Positions 1 through 7,707 of a stretch of 64,000 nt of DNA are shown here, piece after piece. The first letter of the stretch is position 1. Each line of letters starts with the position of its first letter. A program made the translations under genes and the position numbers. This DNA comes from an uncultured Erysipelotrichaceae bacterium (GTDB taxonomy: Bacteria; Bacillota_I; Bacilli_A; Erysipelotrichales; Erysipelotrichaceae): assembly GCA_946537255.1 (NCBI GenBank), contig CAMNFS010000002.1:1-64000 (forward strand), given 5' to 3'. The notes below the pieces were generated by a model. That model ran no database searches. It saw only the letters and a program-made list of their open reading frames with translations, and was not told the origin of the DNA.

Positions 1-286
1 GAACTCTTTTGAAACCACGTGAGATTGCAGCAGCAATCACTCGTGGTAATTCATTCGTAAGTTTACATGGGATGTGAAGTACACGGCTTATCGGATGTTT
101 AATCGCAGAGACCGGAAGGGAAAGATGAAATGGGATAGTTTCAATCGCATTTGGGACTTCTACATGAAACCGCCGCGCTTAAAGGTAGATATCCGGGGCT
201 GGAATCCAATGGTTGTTTGAAGAGCCGTATGCGGAAAAACTGCACGTACGGTTCTGTGAGGGGTGACAGGCAAGCCTTTCACATAC
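1..286 (+). mobile_element. Group II intron, 3' end (domains V and VI)
   Basis: Positions 222-254 form a textbook group II domain V. It opens GAGCCGTATGCGG and closes CGCACGTACGGTTC-like (CACGTACGGTTC), so the two arms pair around a GAAA-type loop. Directly after it, GTGAGGGG (256-263) pairs with CCTTTCAC (272-279), as expected for domain VI, and the intron should end a few bases later near 281-286. The 5' part lies outside the window. The exon that follows leads straight into the lipoprotein gene, so the intron was inserted just upstream of that gene. The exact 3' splice site is uncertain. Confidence 0.8.
3..220 (+). pseudogene. Group II intron-encoded protein, C-terminal remnant
   Basis: The frame open from about 50 to the stop at 218-220 encodes a basic C-terminus with NRRDRKGKMKWDSFNRIW. 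This fits the NRR...W..F pattern found near the end of group II intron reverse transcriptase/maturases, and it sits directly before domain V as such an ORF should. Upstream, the same frame is closed at 20-22 and 47-49, while another frame (3-60) reads on with LKPREIAAAITRGNS. A frameshift near 50-60 is therefore likely and the protein is probably dead. Only the tail is visible, so family assignment rests on this pattern and the position. Confidence 0.5.
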
Positions 287-300
287 AATACAGTTTATTT

Positions 301-331
301 GGAAGGAGTGTCGAGCTCGCCTGCTCGACAG
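301..331 (+). promoter_or_regulatory. Ribosome binding site separated from the start codon by a hairpin
   Basis: A strong Shine-Dalgarno (GGAAGGAG, 301-308) lies 23 nt before the ATG at 332, which is too far for normal initiation. TCGAGC (311-316) and GCTCGA (323-328) between them form a perfect 6-bp stem with a 6-nt loop. If folded, the hairpin brings the Shine-Dalgarno to an effective distance of about 5 nt. Confidence 0.5.
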
Positions 332-1426
332 ATGCATATGAAAAGACTGCTGGGAAGAATTCTGTGTATATCTGCGGCACTTCTTTCTGCCGCCTGCAGC
401 GGTAAAAGGAAAACGGTGCCAGAGGAAACGGAACGAAAGCCGCTGAAAATTGCCTATATTGTGACGCGTCTGGGTGATAGGGCTTATTGCGACAGCGGTG
501 AAAAAGGGATGGAACAGCTTCGCCAGGAAGGTTTTGATGTGACGACCTATGAATTTGAAGAGGACAGCAGCCGGTATCCGGAGCAGATGGAGGATGTGAT
601 CCGCGGGAATCATAATCTGATTCTGGCGTCCTCGGATTTTTCCGGAACCGTCGATCAGGCGGCTCTGGAACATCCGGATGTGAATTTCGTTCTTGTGGAT
701 GCGCGCCGGGATCCCCAGGACCTTCTGGCCAATGAAGCTGCGCTTTACTTCGCCCAGAATGAAGGCTCCTATCTGATCGGGGCGCTTTCGGCAGCGCTTA
801 CCGAAACCAATACCGTTGCGATTGACGTGGGTATGACAGTGCCGGTAATCCGGGACTTTGTGAGCGGTTATGTAAACGGGGTTCTGGACTGGAACGCAGC
901 CAACGGCACGGATGTCCGGGTTGTCATGGCAAGTGTGGATTCCTGGAATGATCCGGATGGAATGAAAAAGATCTGTCTGGATCAGGTGAAGAACAGTCAC
1001 GCGGACATTTTCTATCAGGTGGCGGGAGGAAGCGGTAATGGGCTGTTCGAGGCCTGCGCGGAAACCGGGACCTGGGCGATCGGAGTGGATTCCGATCAGT
1101 ATGAGGCCTTTAAGGAATCCGATCCGGAAAAGGCGGCGGTCATCCTCACCAGCATGGTCAAGGAAGTCGGAAACTCCCTGATTGAGATCGTGCATCAGAT
1201 CGATGAGGGTCAGGATATATGGAAAAAGACAGAAGTCCTCGGATTACGGAACAAAGCGGTCGGGTATGTGAACAACGAACTCTATCGAACCCATGTGCCC
1301 CAGCGGGTACGGATAGCAGTGGAAAAAGCCGCGGAGGAAGTCCGGTCCGGGCGCATCCAGGTGAAATCGTATTTTGATTTCAAGGATGAAGCGGAATATC
1401 TCGCATATATTCAAACCGCGCAGTAA
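332..1426 (+). CDS. BMP/PnrA-family substrate-binding lipoprotein
   Basis: Predicted extracytoplasmic lipoprotein of the BMP (Med/PnrA) family, which normally binds nucleosides or similar solutes for an ABC importer. I chose the ATG at 332 (next at 338) because it gives a short basic signal peptide and the lipobox LLSAAC, with lipidated Cys near residue 22. An upstream in-frame extension would spoil this. The mature part starts KIAYIVTRLGDRAYCDSG and contains a GVDSDQYEA segment typical of the periplasmic-binding fold. No permease or ATPase of the BMP system lies next to it, so it either uses components encoded elsewhere or serves as a sensor. It sits just after a group II intron. Confidence 0.8.
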   Translation: MHMKRLLGRILCISAALLSAACSGKRKTVPEETERKPLKIAYIVTRLGDRAYCDSGEKGMEQLRQEGFDVTTYEFEEDSSRYPEQMEDVIRGNHNLILASSDFSGTVDQAALEHPDVNFVLVDARRDPQDLLANEAALYFAQNEGSYLIGALSAALTETNTVAIDVGMTVPVIRDFVSGYVNGVLDWNAANGTDVRVVMASVDSWNDPDGMKKICLDQVKNSHADIFYQVAGGSGNGLFEACAETGTWAIGVDSDQYEAFKESDPEKAAVILTSMVKEVGNSLIEIVHQIDEGQDIWKKTEVLGLRNKAVGYVNNELYRTHVPQRVRIAVEKAAEEVRSGRIQVKSYFDFKDEAEYLAYIQTAQ

Positions 1427-1435
1427 ACAAAAAGA

Positions 1436-1459
1436 AAAACACAGTGGCTGCTGGGTTTT
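1436..1459. terminator. Bidirectional terminator hairpin
   Basis: AAAACACAG (1436-1444) pairs with CTGGGTTTT (1451-1459) with one mismatch, between the convergent lipoprotein and PrsW-like genes. The A/T ends make it usable on both strands. Confidence 0.5.
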
Positions 1460-1471
1460 CTGAAAGAAGAA

Positions 1472-2230
1472 CTATTTGTCCGCAGGCTGTTCAGAAACAG
1501 GAACTGCGGTCTTTTTTTCCGGCATCAGAGGAGCCGTATAGGTTTCGTTTTTTGGTGCCTTGATGAAAAAGACAATCATCAGGATCAGTGTGATCACAGC
1601 GAGAATCGCGAGTGTTACAGGGATAAAGGCAATGTTTTCATTCAATGCCAGAACACTTTCGGAGAGGGTGAAATCATAGGTGCCGTGCAGCAGGAACGGA
1701 ATCAGGAAGGCAGCCGCATACCATGAACTGTTTTTCTCAGCACGGCCTTTTCCATAGAAGTATCCCATGATGAATCCGTAGCCGCCATGCATGAGGGTTA
1801 CGCCCCGGACCAGAATCTGAATGACATTGGCGCCGATGGAGTATTCCACCGCTTCCAGAATTCCAAAGCCGATCCCGACCAGAGTCATGAAAGCCGTGAC
1901 ATTCATCCAGGAACAGGCACAGTCGCTTTTCTGAAGCACTCTTCGAAACATAATGAATTTGGATGCCTCTTCAAACAGAGCGGCAGTCACAAATGCGCCG
2001 ACAGCTTTCCGCACGATGGGCCCGGCATTTCTCAGGCCGAGCAGATTGGAAACAATAGTGAAAACAAAAGCGGCACCTACGACAGGCAGAGGTGAAAGCA
2101 TGCCGTAGATCAGTGACTTTCTGACTGTCTCTTCATATCCGGGTTTTTCTTTGTCCAGTTTTTTCAGCCAGAAATAGAAGGCAAGAGATGGAATGAGGCT
2201 TGCCAGAAGTCCGATCACAATCTGTACCAT
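1472..2230 (-). CDS. prsW: PrsW-family intramembrane metalloprotease
   Basis: Polytopic membrane protein of 252 residues with about seven hydrophobic segments. It carries the PrsW signature: EEASK (about 88-92) and later conserved His in LMHGG and LLHGTYD, which in this family form the metal-binding active site inside the membrane. B. subtilis PrsW makes the first cut in an anti-sigma factor, and this homologue probably cleaves a membrane protein too, but its substrate is unknown. The C-terminal 30 residues are a charged, proline-rich cytoplasmic tail. The gene stands alone, convergent with the lipoprotein gene. A second PrsW-like gene lies at 30335-31027. Confidence 0.8.
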   Translation of the reverse strand: MVQIVIGLLASLIPSLAFYFWLKKLDKEKPGYEETVRKSLIYGMLSPLPVVGAAFVFTIVSNLLGLRNAGPIVRKAVGAFVTAALFEEASKFIMFRRVLQKSDCACSWMNVTAFMTLVGIGFGILEAVEYSIGANVIQILVRGVTLMHGGYGFIMGYFYGKGRAEKNSSWYAAAFLIPFLLHGTYDFTLSESVLALNENIAFIPVTLAILAVITLILMIVFFIKAPKNETYTAPLMPEKKTAVPVSEQPADK

Positions 2231-2402
2231 TCAGAATTCCTCCTTGTGCTCCTCCATACGTCCTATCATCTGTTGTTTTATTCGATCGAATAAATGCACA
2301 GGATCTCTGAAACAGACAGGAAGTCTGCCGTTTTTATATGAATGTCAGAAATATGGATTTTCCTGTAAAATATGAAGTAACAAAACTAGGGAGGCCAATC
2401 AT

Positions 2403-3398
2403 ATGTCAAAACAGAACATTACTTCAAAGGAAGTTCTTCAGACCCTCAGAGAACATCCGGAATATCTGAAGCTCTTCCGCACCATGGCTGCAGTGGACGC
2501 AGTAGAGGAACTGGTCGGTGAGCACCTTCAGAGGGAAGCTGCGGTTCAGATCGCAAAGGGTGTCATGAAGGATCCGGTCATTCAGCTTTATGTCGCGTCC
2601 GATGGTTCCATCGACGGGCGTGAGCTCATGGAATTCGTAAACGAAACAGGCACTGTATCGCGTTCCGCTGCCGCTGAGCAGGGCGTCCGTTCACTTCTGG
2701 ACGGCAAGCTTGATATCAAGACGCTTCTGATGATTGTGGCGCTGATGAAGCTGTTCAGCGGTTCCAACACACAGTCCAATCAGGGCGGAAATCTGATCTC
2801 CTCTCTGCTTGGCAGTGCGCTTGGCGCGTCTCATTCCGGAAACAGCGGAAGCCAGGGACTTCTTGGCAGCCTGTTCGGTGCCGGCAGCCAGACATCAGCG
2901 AATACCATGTCCAGTCTGGGATTACTTGGAGCGCTGCTCGGGGCAGGCATGATGAGCCAGGCAAATTCCGGTTCCCACTCCGCATACGGTCAGAGCAGCG
3001 GCTCACAGTCTCTGCTTGGCAGTCTTCTTTCCGGCGCTGTTCAGCCACAGACCTATCAGCAGCCTTCTCAGCAGTCCCTGCTTGGAGCTCTGCTTTCTTC
3101 CGCTTCCCAGGCACAGAGCCAGCCGGTACAGCAGCCTCAGCAGTCTGCTCTCGGCAGTCTTCTCAACGGCAGTGTGAATCAGAGCCCTGCCCAGACGCAG
3201 AATTCCTATGGCATGAACGGCCAGGTATATGCGCTTGATGGAACAGCACCGCAGGTTCTTAACAACGGCTACAACGTCAATTCTGCCCAGGCGCAGCAGA
3301 TTCAGAGCCTGCTCTCAGGCAGTGATTCCATTCATGACAATGGCCAGGTCAATGTTGGAAACCTCTTCAGCATTGCCAGTGCTCTGCTTGGAAAATAA
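2403..3398 (+). CDS. Hypothetical protein with SLLG-type repeats
   Basis: I do not recognise a family. Residues 1-125 look globular and helical (MSKQNITSKEVLQTLREHPE onward). From about 130 to the end the chain is rich in Ser, Gln, Gly, Ala and Asn, and carries about seven irregular copies of a motif (S/G)LLG(S/A)LL, for example LISSLLGSALG, GLLGSLFGAG, SLLGSLLSGA, SLLGALLSSA and ALGSLLNGS, spaced roughly 20-35 residues. There is no signal peptide or clear membrane segment. The start at 2403 follows GGGAGG at a good distance, and an extended -10 (TGTAAAAT) lies about 35 nt upstream. The next gene, an ABC ATPase, starts 8 nt after the stop, so they are co-transcribed. Confidence 0.8.
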   Translation: MSKQNITSKEVLQTLREHPEYLKLFRTMAAVDAVEELVGEHLQREAAVQIAKGVMKDPVIQLYVASDGSIDGRELMEFVNETGTVSRSAAAEQGVRSLLDGKLDIKTLLMIVALMKLFSGSNTQSNQGGNLISSLLGSALGASHSGNSGSQGLLGSLFGAGSQTSANTMSSLGLLGALLGAGMMSQANSGSHSAYGQSSGSQSLLGSLLSGAVQPQTYQQPSQQSLLGALLSSASQAQSQPVQQPQQSALGSLLNGSVNQSPAQTQNSYGMNGQVYALDGTAPQVLNNGYNVNSAQAQQIQSLLSGSDSIHDNGQVNVGNLFSIASALLGK

Positions 3399-3406
3399 TT
3401 CCGTCC

Positions 3407-4108
3407 ATGGGATTCATTGATTTCCGCGATGTCGTCAAGGTGTACCGCTCCGGTGAAGTGGAAATACGGGCCCTTGACGGTGTCAGCTTCAGCCTGGAAA
3501 AAGGGAAATTCATCATTATCTGCGGCGCCAGCGGTGCCGGCAAATCAACCGTGCTGAATATTCTCGGCGGCATGGATACATGTACGTCGGGGGAAATAGA
3601 GGTCGACTCCAGCCGGATTGATCAGTATAATGCGAAGCAGCTGACGGATTACCGCCGCTTTGACATCGGCTTTGTCTTTCAGTTCTATAATCTCGTTCAG
3701 AATCTGACCGCGAGGGAAAATGTTGAGCTGGCGGCGGAAATCTGCAGGGATCCGCTGGATGCGGCAGAGACGCTTCGGCTGGTGGGACTTGAAAACCGGA
3801 TGGATAATTTTCCTTCCCAGCTCTCCGGCGGGGAACAGCAGCGGGTGGCGATAGCCCGGGCCCTGGCTAAAAATCCAAAGCTTCTTCTGTGTGATGAACC
3901 GACCGGTGCCCTGGACTATGTGACCGGCAAGCAGATTCTGAAACTGCTTCAGGATATGTGCCGCAAGAACGCAATCACGGTTGTGGTGGTAACCCATAAC
4001 CTTGCGATCTGTCCGATGGCAGACCGGGTGATCCGCATGAAGAGCGGACGGGTAGTGATGGACGAGGTCAATGAGACTCCGGAGGATATTGAACACATTG
4101 AATGGTAA
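3407..4108 (+). CDS. ABC transporter ATP-binding protein (MacB/LolD type)
   Basis: A complete nucleotide-binding subunit of 233 residues with Walker [11 protein letters not shown]-loop FVFQFYN, signature [15 protein letters not shown] and Walker [13 protein letters not shown]. The EPTGALD and NLV..LTARENV features place it in the MacB/LolD/FtsE-like group, whose members pair with FtsX-type permeases to act on lipoproteins, peptides or the envelope. No permease gene is adjacent. Its neighbours are the SLLG-repeat protein upstream and, after a terminator, an Rrf2 regulator. It may serve a distant permease or work with the repeat protein; that is inference. Confidence 0.85.
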   Translation: MGFIDFRDVVKVYRSGEVEIRALDGVSFSLEKGKFIIICGASGAGKSTVLNILGGMDTCTSGEIEVDSSRIDQYNAKQLTDYRRFDIGFVFQFYNLVQNLTARENVELAAEICRDPLDAAETLRLVGLENRMDNFPSQLSGGEQQRVAIARALAKNPKLLLCDEPTGALDYVTGKQILKLLQDMCRKNAITVVVVTHNLAICPMADRVIRMKSGRVVMDEVNETPEDIEHIEW

Positions 4109-4132
4109 GCTCTTCTTTCGGGAAGAGCTTTT
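4107..4132 (+). terminator. Rho-independent terminator
   Basis: AAGCTCTTC (4107-4115) pairs perfectly with GAAGAGCTT (4122-4130), ending the repeat-protein/ABC transcript. Confidence 0.75.
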
Positions 4133-4160
4133 GTAATGATTGCAATTACAGTGAAATGCA

Positions 4161-4172
4161 GTACCATGGTAC
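4161..4172. promoter_or_regulatory. Palindrome, possible Rrf2 operator
   Basis: GTACCATGGTAC is a perfect 12-bp palindrome 16 nt before the rrf2-type gene. A weak promoter (TTGCAA 4140-4145, TACCAT 4162-4167, spacer 16) overlaps it, so binding here would block transcription. Autoregulation is typical for Rrf2 proteins, but the link is inference. Confidence 0.45.
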
Positions 4173-4187
4173 GGGAGAAAAAAAGAG

Positions 4188-4637
4188 ATGCAGATATCAG
4201 AACGTTTTGCGGCAGCGGTTCATCTGCTGTGCTATATTCACAGCAATTCCCGGCTGGAGCGCGTTACCAGTGAGACAGCCGCTGAAAGCGTCGGCGTCAA
4301 TCCGGTGGTGGTACGCAACATCATGCGGCAGCTGCGGAAGAACCGCCTGATTACGGTCGACCGCACCAGCGGGATTCTGCTGGCGAAGCAGGCAAAAAAG
4401 ATTTCCCTGTATGACGTCTATCGAGCAGTGGAAGCGGTGGATCCCGACGGACTGTTCCGTTTTCCGGCCAGTCCTTCCGAACAATGCGAGATCGGAAAGG
4501 TGATCCGTCCGGTGCTTGGGAAAAAACTGAGCGCAGCTCAGAAGGCGATGGAAAAGGAACTGAAGTCCGTATCTCTGGAGGATCTTCAGAAGGATATCCG
4601 CAAAACGGTGCGCAGAGCGGAAGAGACTGCGGGGTAG
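4188..4637 (+). CDS. Rrf2-family transcriptional regulator
   Basis: Small winged-helix regulator of 149 residues. The N-terminus MQISERFAAAVHLLCYI and the recognition region VTSETAAESVGVNPVVVRNIMRQLRKNRLI match the Rrf2/YwnA/CymR family, followed by a G-L-L type wing and a C-terminal dimerisation helix. There is a single Cys in the effector region (SEQCEIG), so the three-Cys iron-sulfur site of IscR/NsrR is absent. It is more likely a thiol or small-ligand sensor. It heads an operon with the acetyltransferase (start 5 nt after this stop) and the metallophosphoesterase. Confidence 0.85.
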   Translation: MQISERFAAAVHLLCYIHSNSRLERVTSETAAESVGVNPVVVRNIMRQLRKNRLITVDRTSGILLAKQAKKISLYDVYRAVEAVDPDGLFRFPASPSEQCEIGKVIRPVLGKKLSAAQKAMEKELKSVSLEDLQKDIRKTVRRAEETAG

Positions 4638-4642
4638 AAAAG

Positions 4643-5101
4643 ATGGAATTCAGAAAAGCAGACATTCATGACCTGGATGCGATTATTGAGACACGGAAGA
4701 AACAGCTGATCGATGAAGGATATGAGCCGAATACCGATATTGATCAGTCCCTTCGTGATTTCTTCGGCGGGAAGTTCAGGGAAAACAGCATTGTGGAGTG
4801 GCTTGGGGAAGAGGATGGAAAGATTGTCGCTACAGCGGCGGTGATCTTCATGACATATCCGCCTTCCTTCCGTTATCCTACCGGGGTGCGGGGCTATATC
4901 ACCAACGTATATACCGCGCCGGAATACCGGGGCAGAGGAATCGCGACCTCCATGCTGAAAAGAGTCAAGGATGAGGCAAGAAGCCGTGGGATCCGCAAAC
5001 TGATTCTGATGGCTTCGGATCATGGCAAGCCAGTGTATCTTCGCTTTGGATTCGTGGAATCCGAAGTCTGGATGGATATGGATCTTCCGGAGGAATCATG
5101 A
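4643..5101 (+). CDS. GNAT-family N-acetyltransferase
   Basis: A 152-residue GNAT enzyme that would move an acetyl group from acetyl-CoA to an unknown amine. The acetyl-CoA loop is EYRGRGIATSMLKRV (about 93-107), preceded by strand VRGYITNVYTAP. The start MEFRKADIHDLDAI is the usual GNAT N-terminus and begins just after the Rrf2 stop. A longer in-frame version would run back into the regulator gene and is rejected. The stop overlaps the start of the next gene (ATGA), indicating translational coupling. Confidence 0.85.
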   Translation: MEFRKADIHDLDAIIETRKKQLIDEGYEPNTDIDQSLRDFFGGKFRENSIVEWLGEEDGKIVATAAVIFMTYPPSFRYPTGVRGYITNVYTAPEYRGRGIATSMLKRVKDEARSRGIRKLILMASDHGKPVYLRFGFVESEVWMDMDLPEES

Positions 5102-6234
5102 ACCGGCTTTCCTTTGTGCTTGCCCTTCTCGGAATGCTTGGACTGTCTGTATTCATTTACTTCTGCTACCCGAATGAATGGCGTCGAAACCGCGTCTTCC
5201 GGGTTGTTGTGATTCTGTTTCATGTTCTTGGCGTGCTTGGCCTTGCCATGGTGTTTACCTGCTATAAGAATCTTCCGGAACCATGGAAGTGGACGGTCAG
5301 CCGCTGGGGGACGATCTATTACGTTGTCACCATGTTCATGAGTATCTTCTGCGCAGCAAGACTCGCGGTTGTTTTTCTTGTGCGGCGTTTTGGACCAAAG
5401 GATGGAAAGAGAGCCGACGGGCTCATGAAAACCCTGCAGGATGGGCGGGTGCAGTCTGCTTTGTTTCTGGTTGTTTCCTTTACTGTCGCCGTGATCGGAT
5501 TTATCCGGATCGGAGAGATCCGCAGCACGGAATACGATATCACCTTTGCCAAACCGGCCGCGGTCAGGAATCTGAAGGTGCGGCTGTGCGCAGACATTCA
5601 TGCAGGTGCGGGCACCTGGCGCATGACCTATGATGATCTGAGGGAACGCCTGCAGGAAGGGGATCCGGATCTGATTCTGATTGCCGGTGATGTATTTGAT
5701 GAAACAACCTCACAGACCGATGTGGAATATGTGCGGACTGTCATGGAGTCCCTGCATCCAAGATACGGGATCTATTATGTCTATGGAAATCATGATGACT
5801 TCCGGGAAGACTGGGCCGCGGAACAGATGCGCTCCATGCATGTAAAGGTGCTGGAAGATGAGATGATTGAAATTGAAGGGGTGCAGATCATCGGCCGTCT
5901 GGATCCTAAGGACAATCCAATGGATCTTGATCAGCTGTGGTCGTTCTGCGCGGCGGATGAGACAAAACCCGTGATTGTTCTTCAGCATCGACCGATTGAA
6001 TTCCGGAAGCTTGCGGAAAAGAAAGCTGATCTTGTGCTTGCCGGCCATACGCATGGCTTCAATATTCCTCAGTTCATGGCGGTCGGAATGCAGTCAGACA
6101 TGTTTTACGGGAGAAAGCAGTACGGCATTATGACTGCTGCTGTGACCTCCGGGGTCAGCGCCTGGGGATTTCATTACAAGTTTCCTGCCTTCAGCGAAGT
6201 GGTGACGCTCAATCTGTCCTTTCTTCCTGAATGA
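5098..6234 (+). CDS. Membrane-anchored metallophosphoesterase
   Basis: A 378-residue protein with about four hydrophobic segments in residues 1-140 and a calcineurin-like phosphoesterase domain from about 160. Metal-binding motifs are all present: ADIHAG, GDVFDE, YGNHDD, LQHRP and GHTHGF. The topology resembles YkuE/YaeI-type enzymes, which act on lipid or nucleotide phosphates at the membrane surface. The substrate here cannot be read from the sequence. It is coupled by an ATGA overlap to the GNAT gene. Confidence 0.85.
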   Translation: MNRLSFVLALLGMLGLSVFIYFCYPNEWRRNRVFRVVVILFHVLGVLGLAMVFTCYKNLPEPWKWTVSRWGTIYYVVTMFMSIFCAARLAVVFLVRRFGPKDGKRADGLMKTLQDGRVQSALFLVVSFTVAVIGFIRIGEIRSTEYDITFAKPAAVRNLKVRLCADIHAGAGTWRMTYDDLRERLQEGDPDLILIAGDVFDETTSQTDVEYVRTVMESLHPRYGIYYVYGNHDDFREDWAAEQMRSMHVKVLEDEMIEIEGVQIIGRLDPKDNPMDLDQLWSFCAADETKPVIVLQHRPIEFRKLAEKKADLVLAGHTHGFNIPQFMAVGMQSDMFYGRKQYGIMTAAVTSGVSAWGFHYKFPAFSEVVTLNLSFLPE

Positions 6235-6300
6235 GTGGGCATATGCGATACAGAATGAAGAGAATCTCTGTACAATGAAAATGCAAAAGGAGATTTGTGT

Positions 6301-7185
6301 ATGGTATACGATATTGCGATTATCGGCACCGGTCCTGCGGGTCTTGAAGCAGCGATCACTGCCAAAGTCAGAAACATGAATATAATTGTTTTCGGATCAA
6401 AGAAATCCTCCGGCAAGGTTTTTAAGGCACACACGATTCTGAACTACCTTGGGCTGCCTGAGATTCCCGGTGACAGAATGGCGAAGACATTCCTGGATCA
6501 CGCCGCTTCCATGGGAGTTGAGATCACGGAGGAACAGATCACCGCGGTCTATGCGATGGGAGATACATTCGCACTTCAGGGTGCTGTGAATATGTATGAG
6601 GCGAAAACCGTCATTCTCGCGACCGGTGTGGTGGCGGCCAAACCTTATCCGAATGAGGACCGTCTGCTTGGCCGGGGTGTCAGCTATTGCGCTACGTGCG
6701 ACGCGGCACTCTACAAAGGAAAAACAGCGGTCGTCATCGGCAGCTCGGCAAAGGAAGAACCGGAAGCGGACTTCATGAGTGAGTATGCGGCAAAGACCTA
6801 CTACATTCCGCTTTACAAGGAGGAAGTTCACTGCCGTCCGGAAGTGGAAGTGCTTCATGTGACTCCGGTGGATGTTCTGGGGGAGAACAAGGTGGAAAAG
6901 CTTCTGACGAAGGAAGGGGAAATTGAAACCGACGGCGTCTTTATCCTGAGAGAAGCAGTTGCCCCGGGGCAGCTTGTTCCGGGACTGGAAACAGAAGGGC
7001 CGCATGTAGTGGTTGACATTCATATGGCAGCCTCTATCCCGGGATGCTACGCGGCCGGAGATATTGCCGGAACGCCTTATCAGTACATCAAGGCGGCAGG
7101 CCAGGGCAATACCGCAGCGCTCTCTGCGATCACCTATATGCAGCAAAAGGAAGCGGAACGCCGCCGCGAAGAAGCAAAGCAGTAA
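6301..7185 (+). CDS. Thioredoxin-reductase-like FAD oxidoreductase
   Basis: A 294-residue flavoprotein of the TrxB fold. The FAD-binding GTGPAG is at residues 9-14, the redox pair CATC at 130-133, and the second FAD motif GCYAAGDI is near the end. The NADPH-binding segment is unusual: where TrxB has GGGNSA, this protein has GSSAKEEPEA (147-156), so NADPH binding may be altered or another reductant used. The ATG at 6301 follows AAAAGGAGA, and a TTG at 6295 is less likely. It could recycle a thioredoxin-like partner, but none is encoded nearby. Proteins of this type are also annotated simply as FAD-dependent oxidoreductases. Confidence 0.8.
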   Translation: MVYDIAIIGTGPAGLEAAITAKVRNMNIIVFGSKKSSGKVFKAHTILNYLGLPEIPGDRMAKTFLDHAASMGVEITEEQITAVYAMGDTFALQGAVNMYEAKTVILATGVVAAKPYPNEDRLLGRGVSYCATCDAALYKGKTAVVIGSSAKEEPEADFMSEYAAKTYYIPLYKEEVHCRPEVEVLHVTPVDVLGENKVEKLLTKEGEIETDGVFILREAVAPGQLVPGLETEGPHVVVDIHMAASIPGCYAAGDIAGTPYQYIKAAGQGNTAALSAITYMQQKEAERRREEAKQ

Positions 7186-7194
7186 CAGACAGAA

Positions 7195-7233
7195 AACAGA
7201 GCCGCCTCCGTGCGAAGGCAGCCCTGTTTTTTT
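7195..7233 (+). terminator. Rho-independent terminator
   Basis: AACAG (7195-7199) and the inner GC..GCCT pair with AGGC..GC..CTGTT, closing before a run of seven T. Confidence 0.75.
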
Positions 7234-7237
7234 GTTG

Positions 7238-7660
7238 TTATATCGTATTGATGGGAATGGTACGGTACAGTGTCAGTATGTTCTGGTTATTGCGATAGCT
7301 GTATTCGATCCGACTGCAGAAGTGCTTGACCAGATACATGCCAAGGCCGCCGACTCTTCGTTCCCGGAAATTCTGATCGACATCCGGATCGGCGATGGTG
7401 AGGGGATTGAATGGTTTTCCAAGATCTATCCGCTGGATGAGCAGATTGTTTTCATCTATCTCAAGATGGAACTCACAGGTCTGCTCCTTTTCACTTCCGT
7501 CGTAGGCATAATAACAGGTATTGGTAAACAGTTCTTCAATGACGAGGTCCGCTTCAAAAACGAAATCAGAAGGACAATGGTGACGCTTCAGATAGCTGTC
7601 CGTCTCATCCAGAATTTCGTGAAGATATTTGATTTCTGCGGGTTTCTTAATTGAAATCAT
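7238..7660 (-). CDS. RsbW/SpoIIAB-like ATP-binding protein (anti-sigma kinase type)
   Basis: A 140-residue GHKL ATPase domain without other domains. The N-box is EELFTNT, D-box DLGKPFNPL, and the G-box GGLGMYLVKHF. Proteins of this size and make-up are serine kinases and anti-sigma factors (RsbW, SpoIIAB) that phosphorylate a STAS-domain antagonist. It lies 47 nt downstream of a gene whose N-terminus is exactly such a STAS domain, so the two probably form a partner-switching pair. No sigma factor gene is next to them. Confidence 0.8.
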   Translation of the reverse strand: MISIKKPAEIKYLHEILDETDSYLKRHHCPSDFVFEADLVIEELFTNTCYYAYDGSEKEQTCEFHLEIDENNLLIQRIDLGKPFNPLTIADPDVDQNFRERRVGGLGMYLVKHFCSRIEYSYRNNQNILTLYRTIPINTI

Positions 7661-7707
7661 GCGGTTTCCCTCTTGAGGTCAGAAGACTGATGTCCGGAGT
7701 CTGAGAA

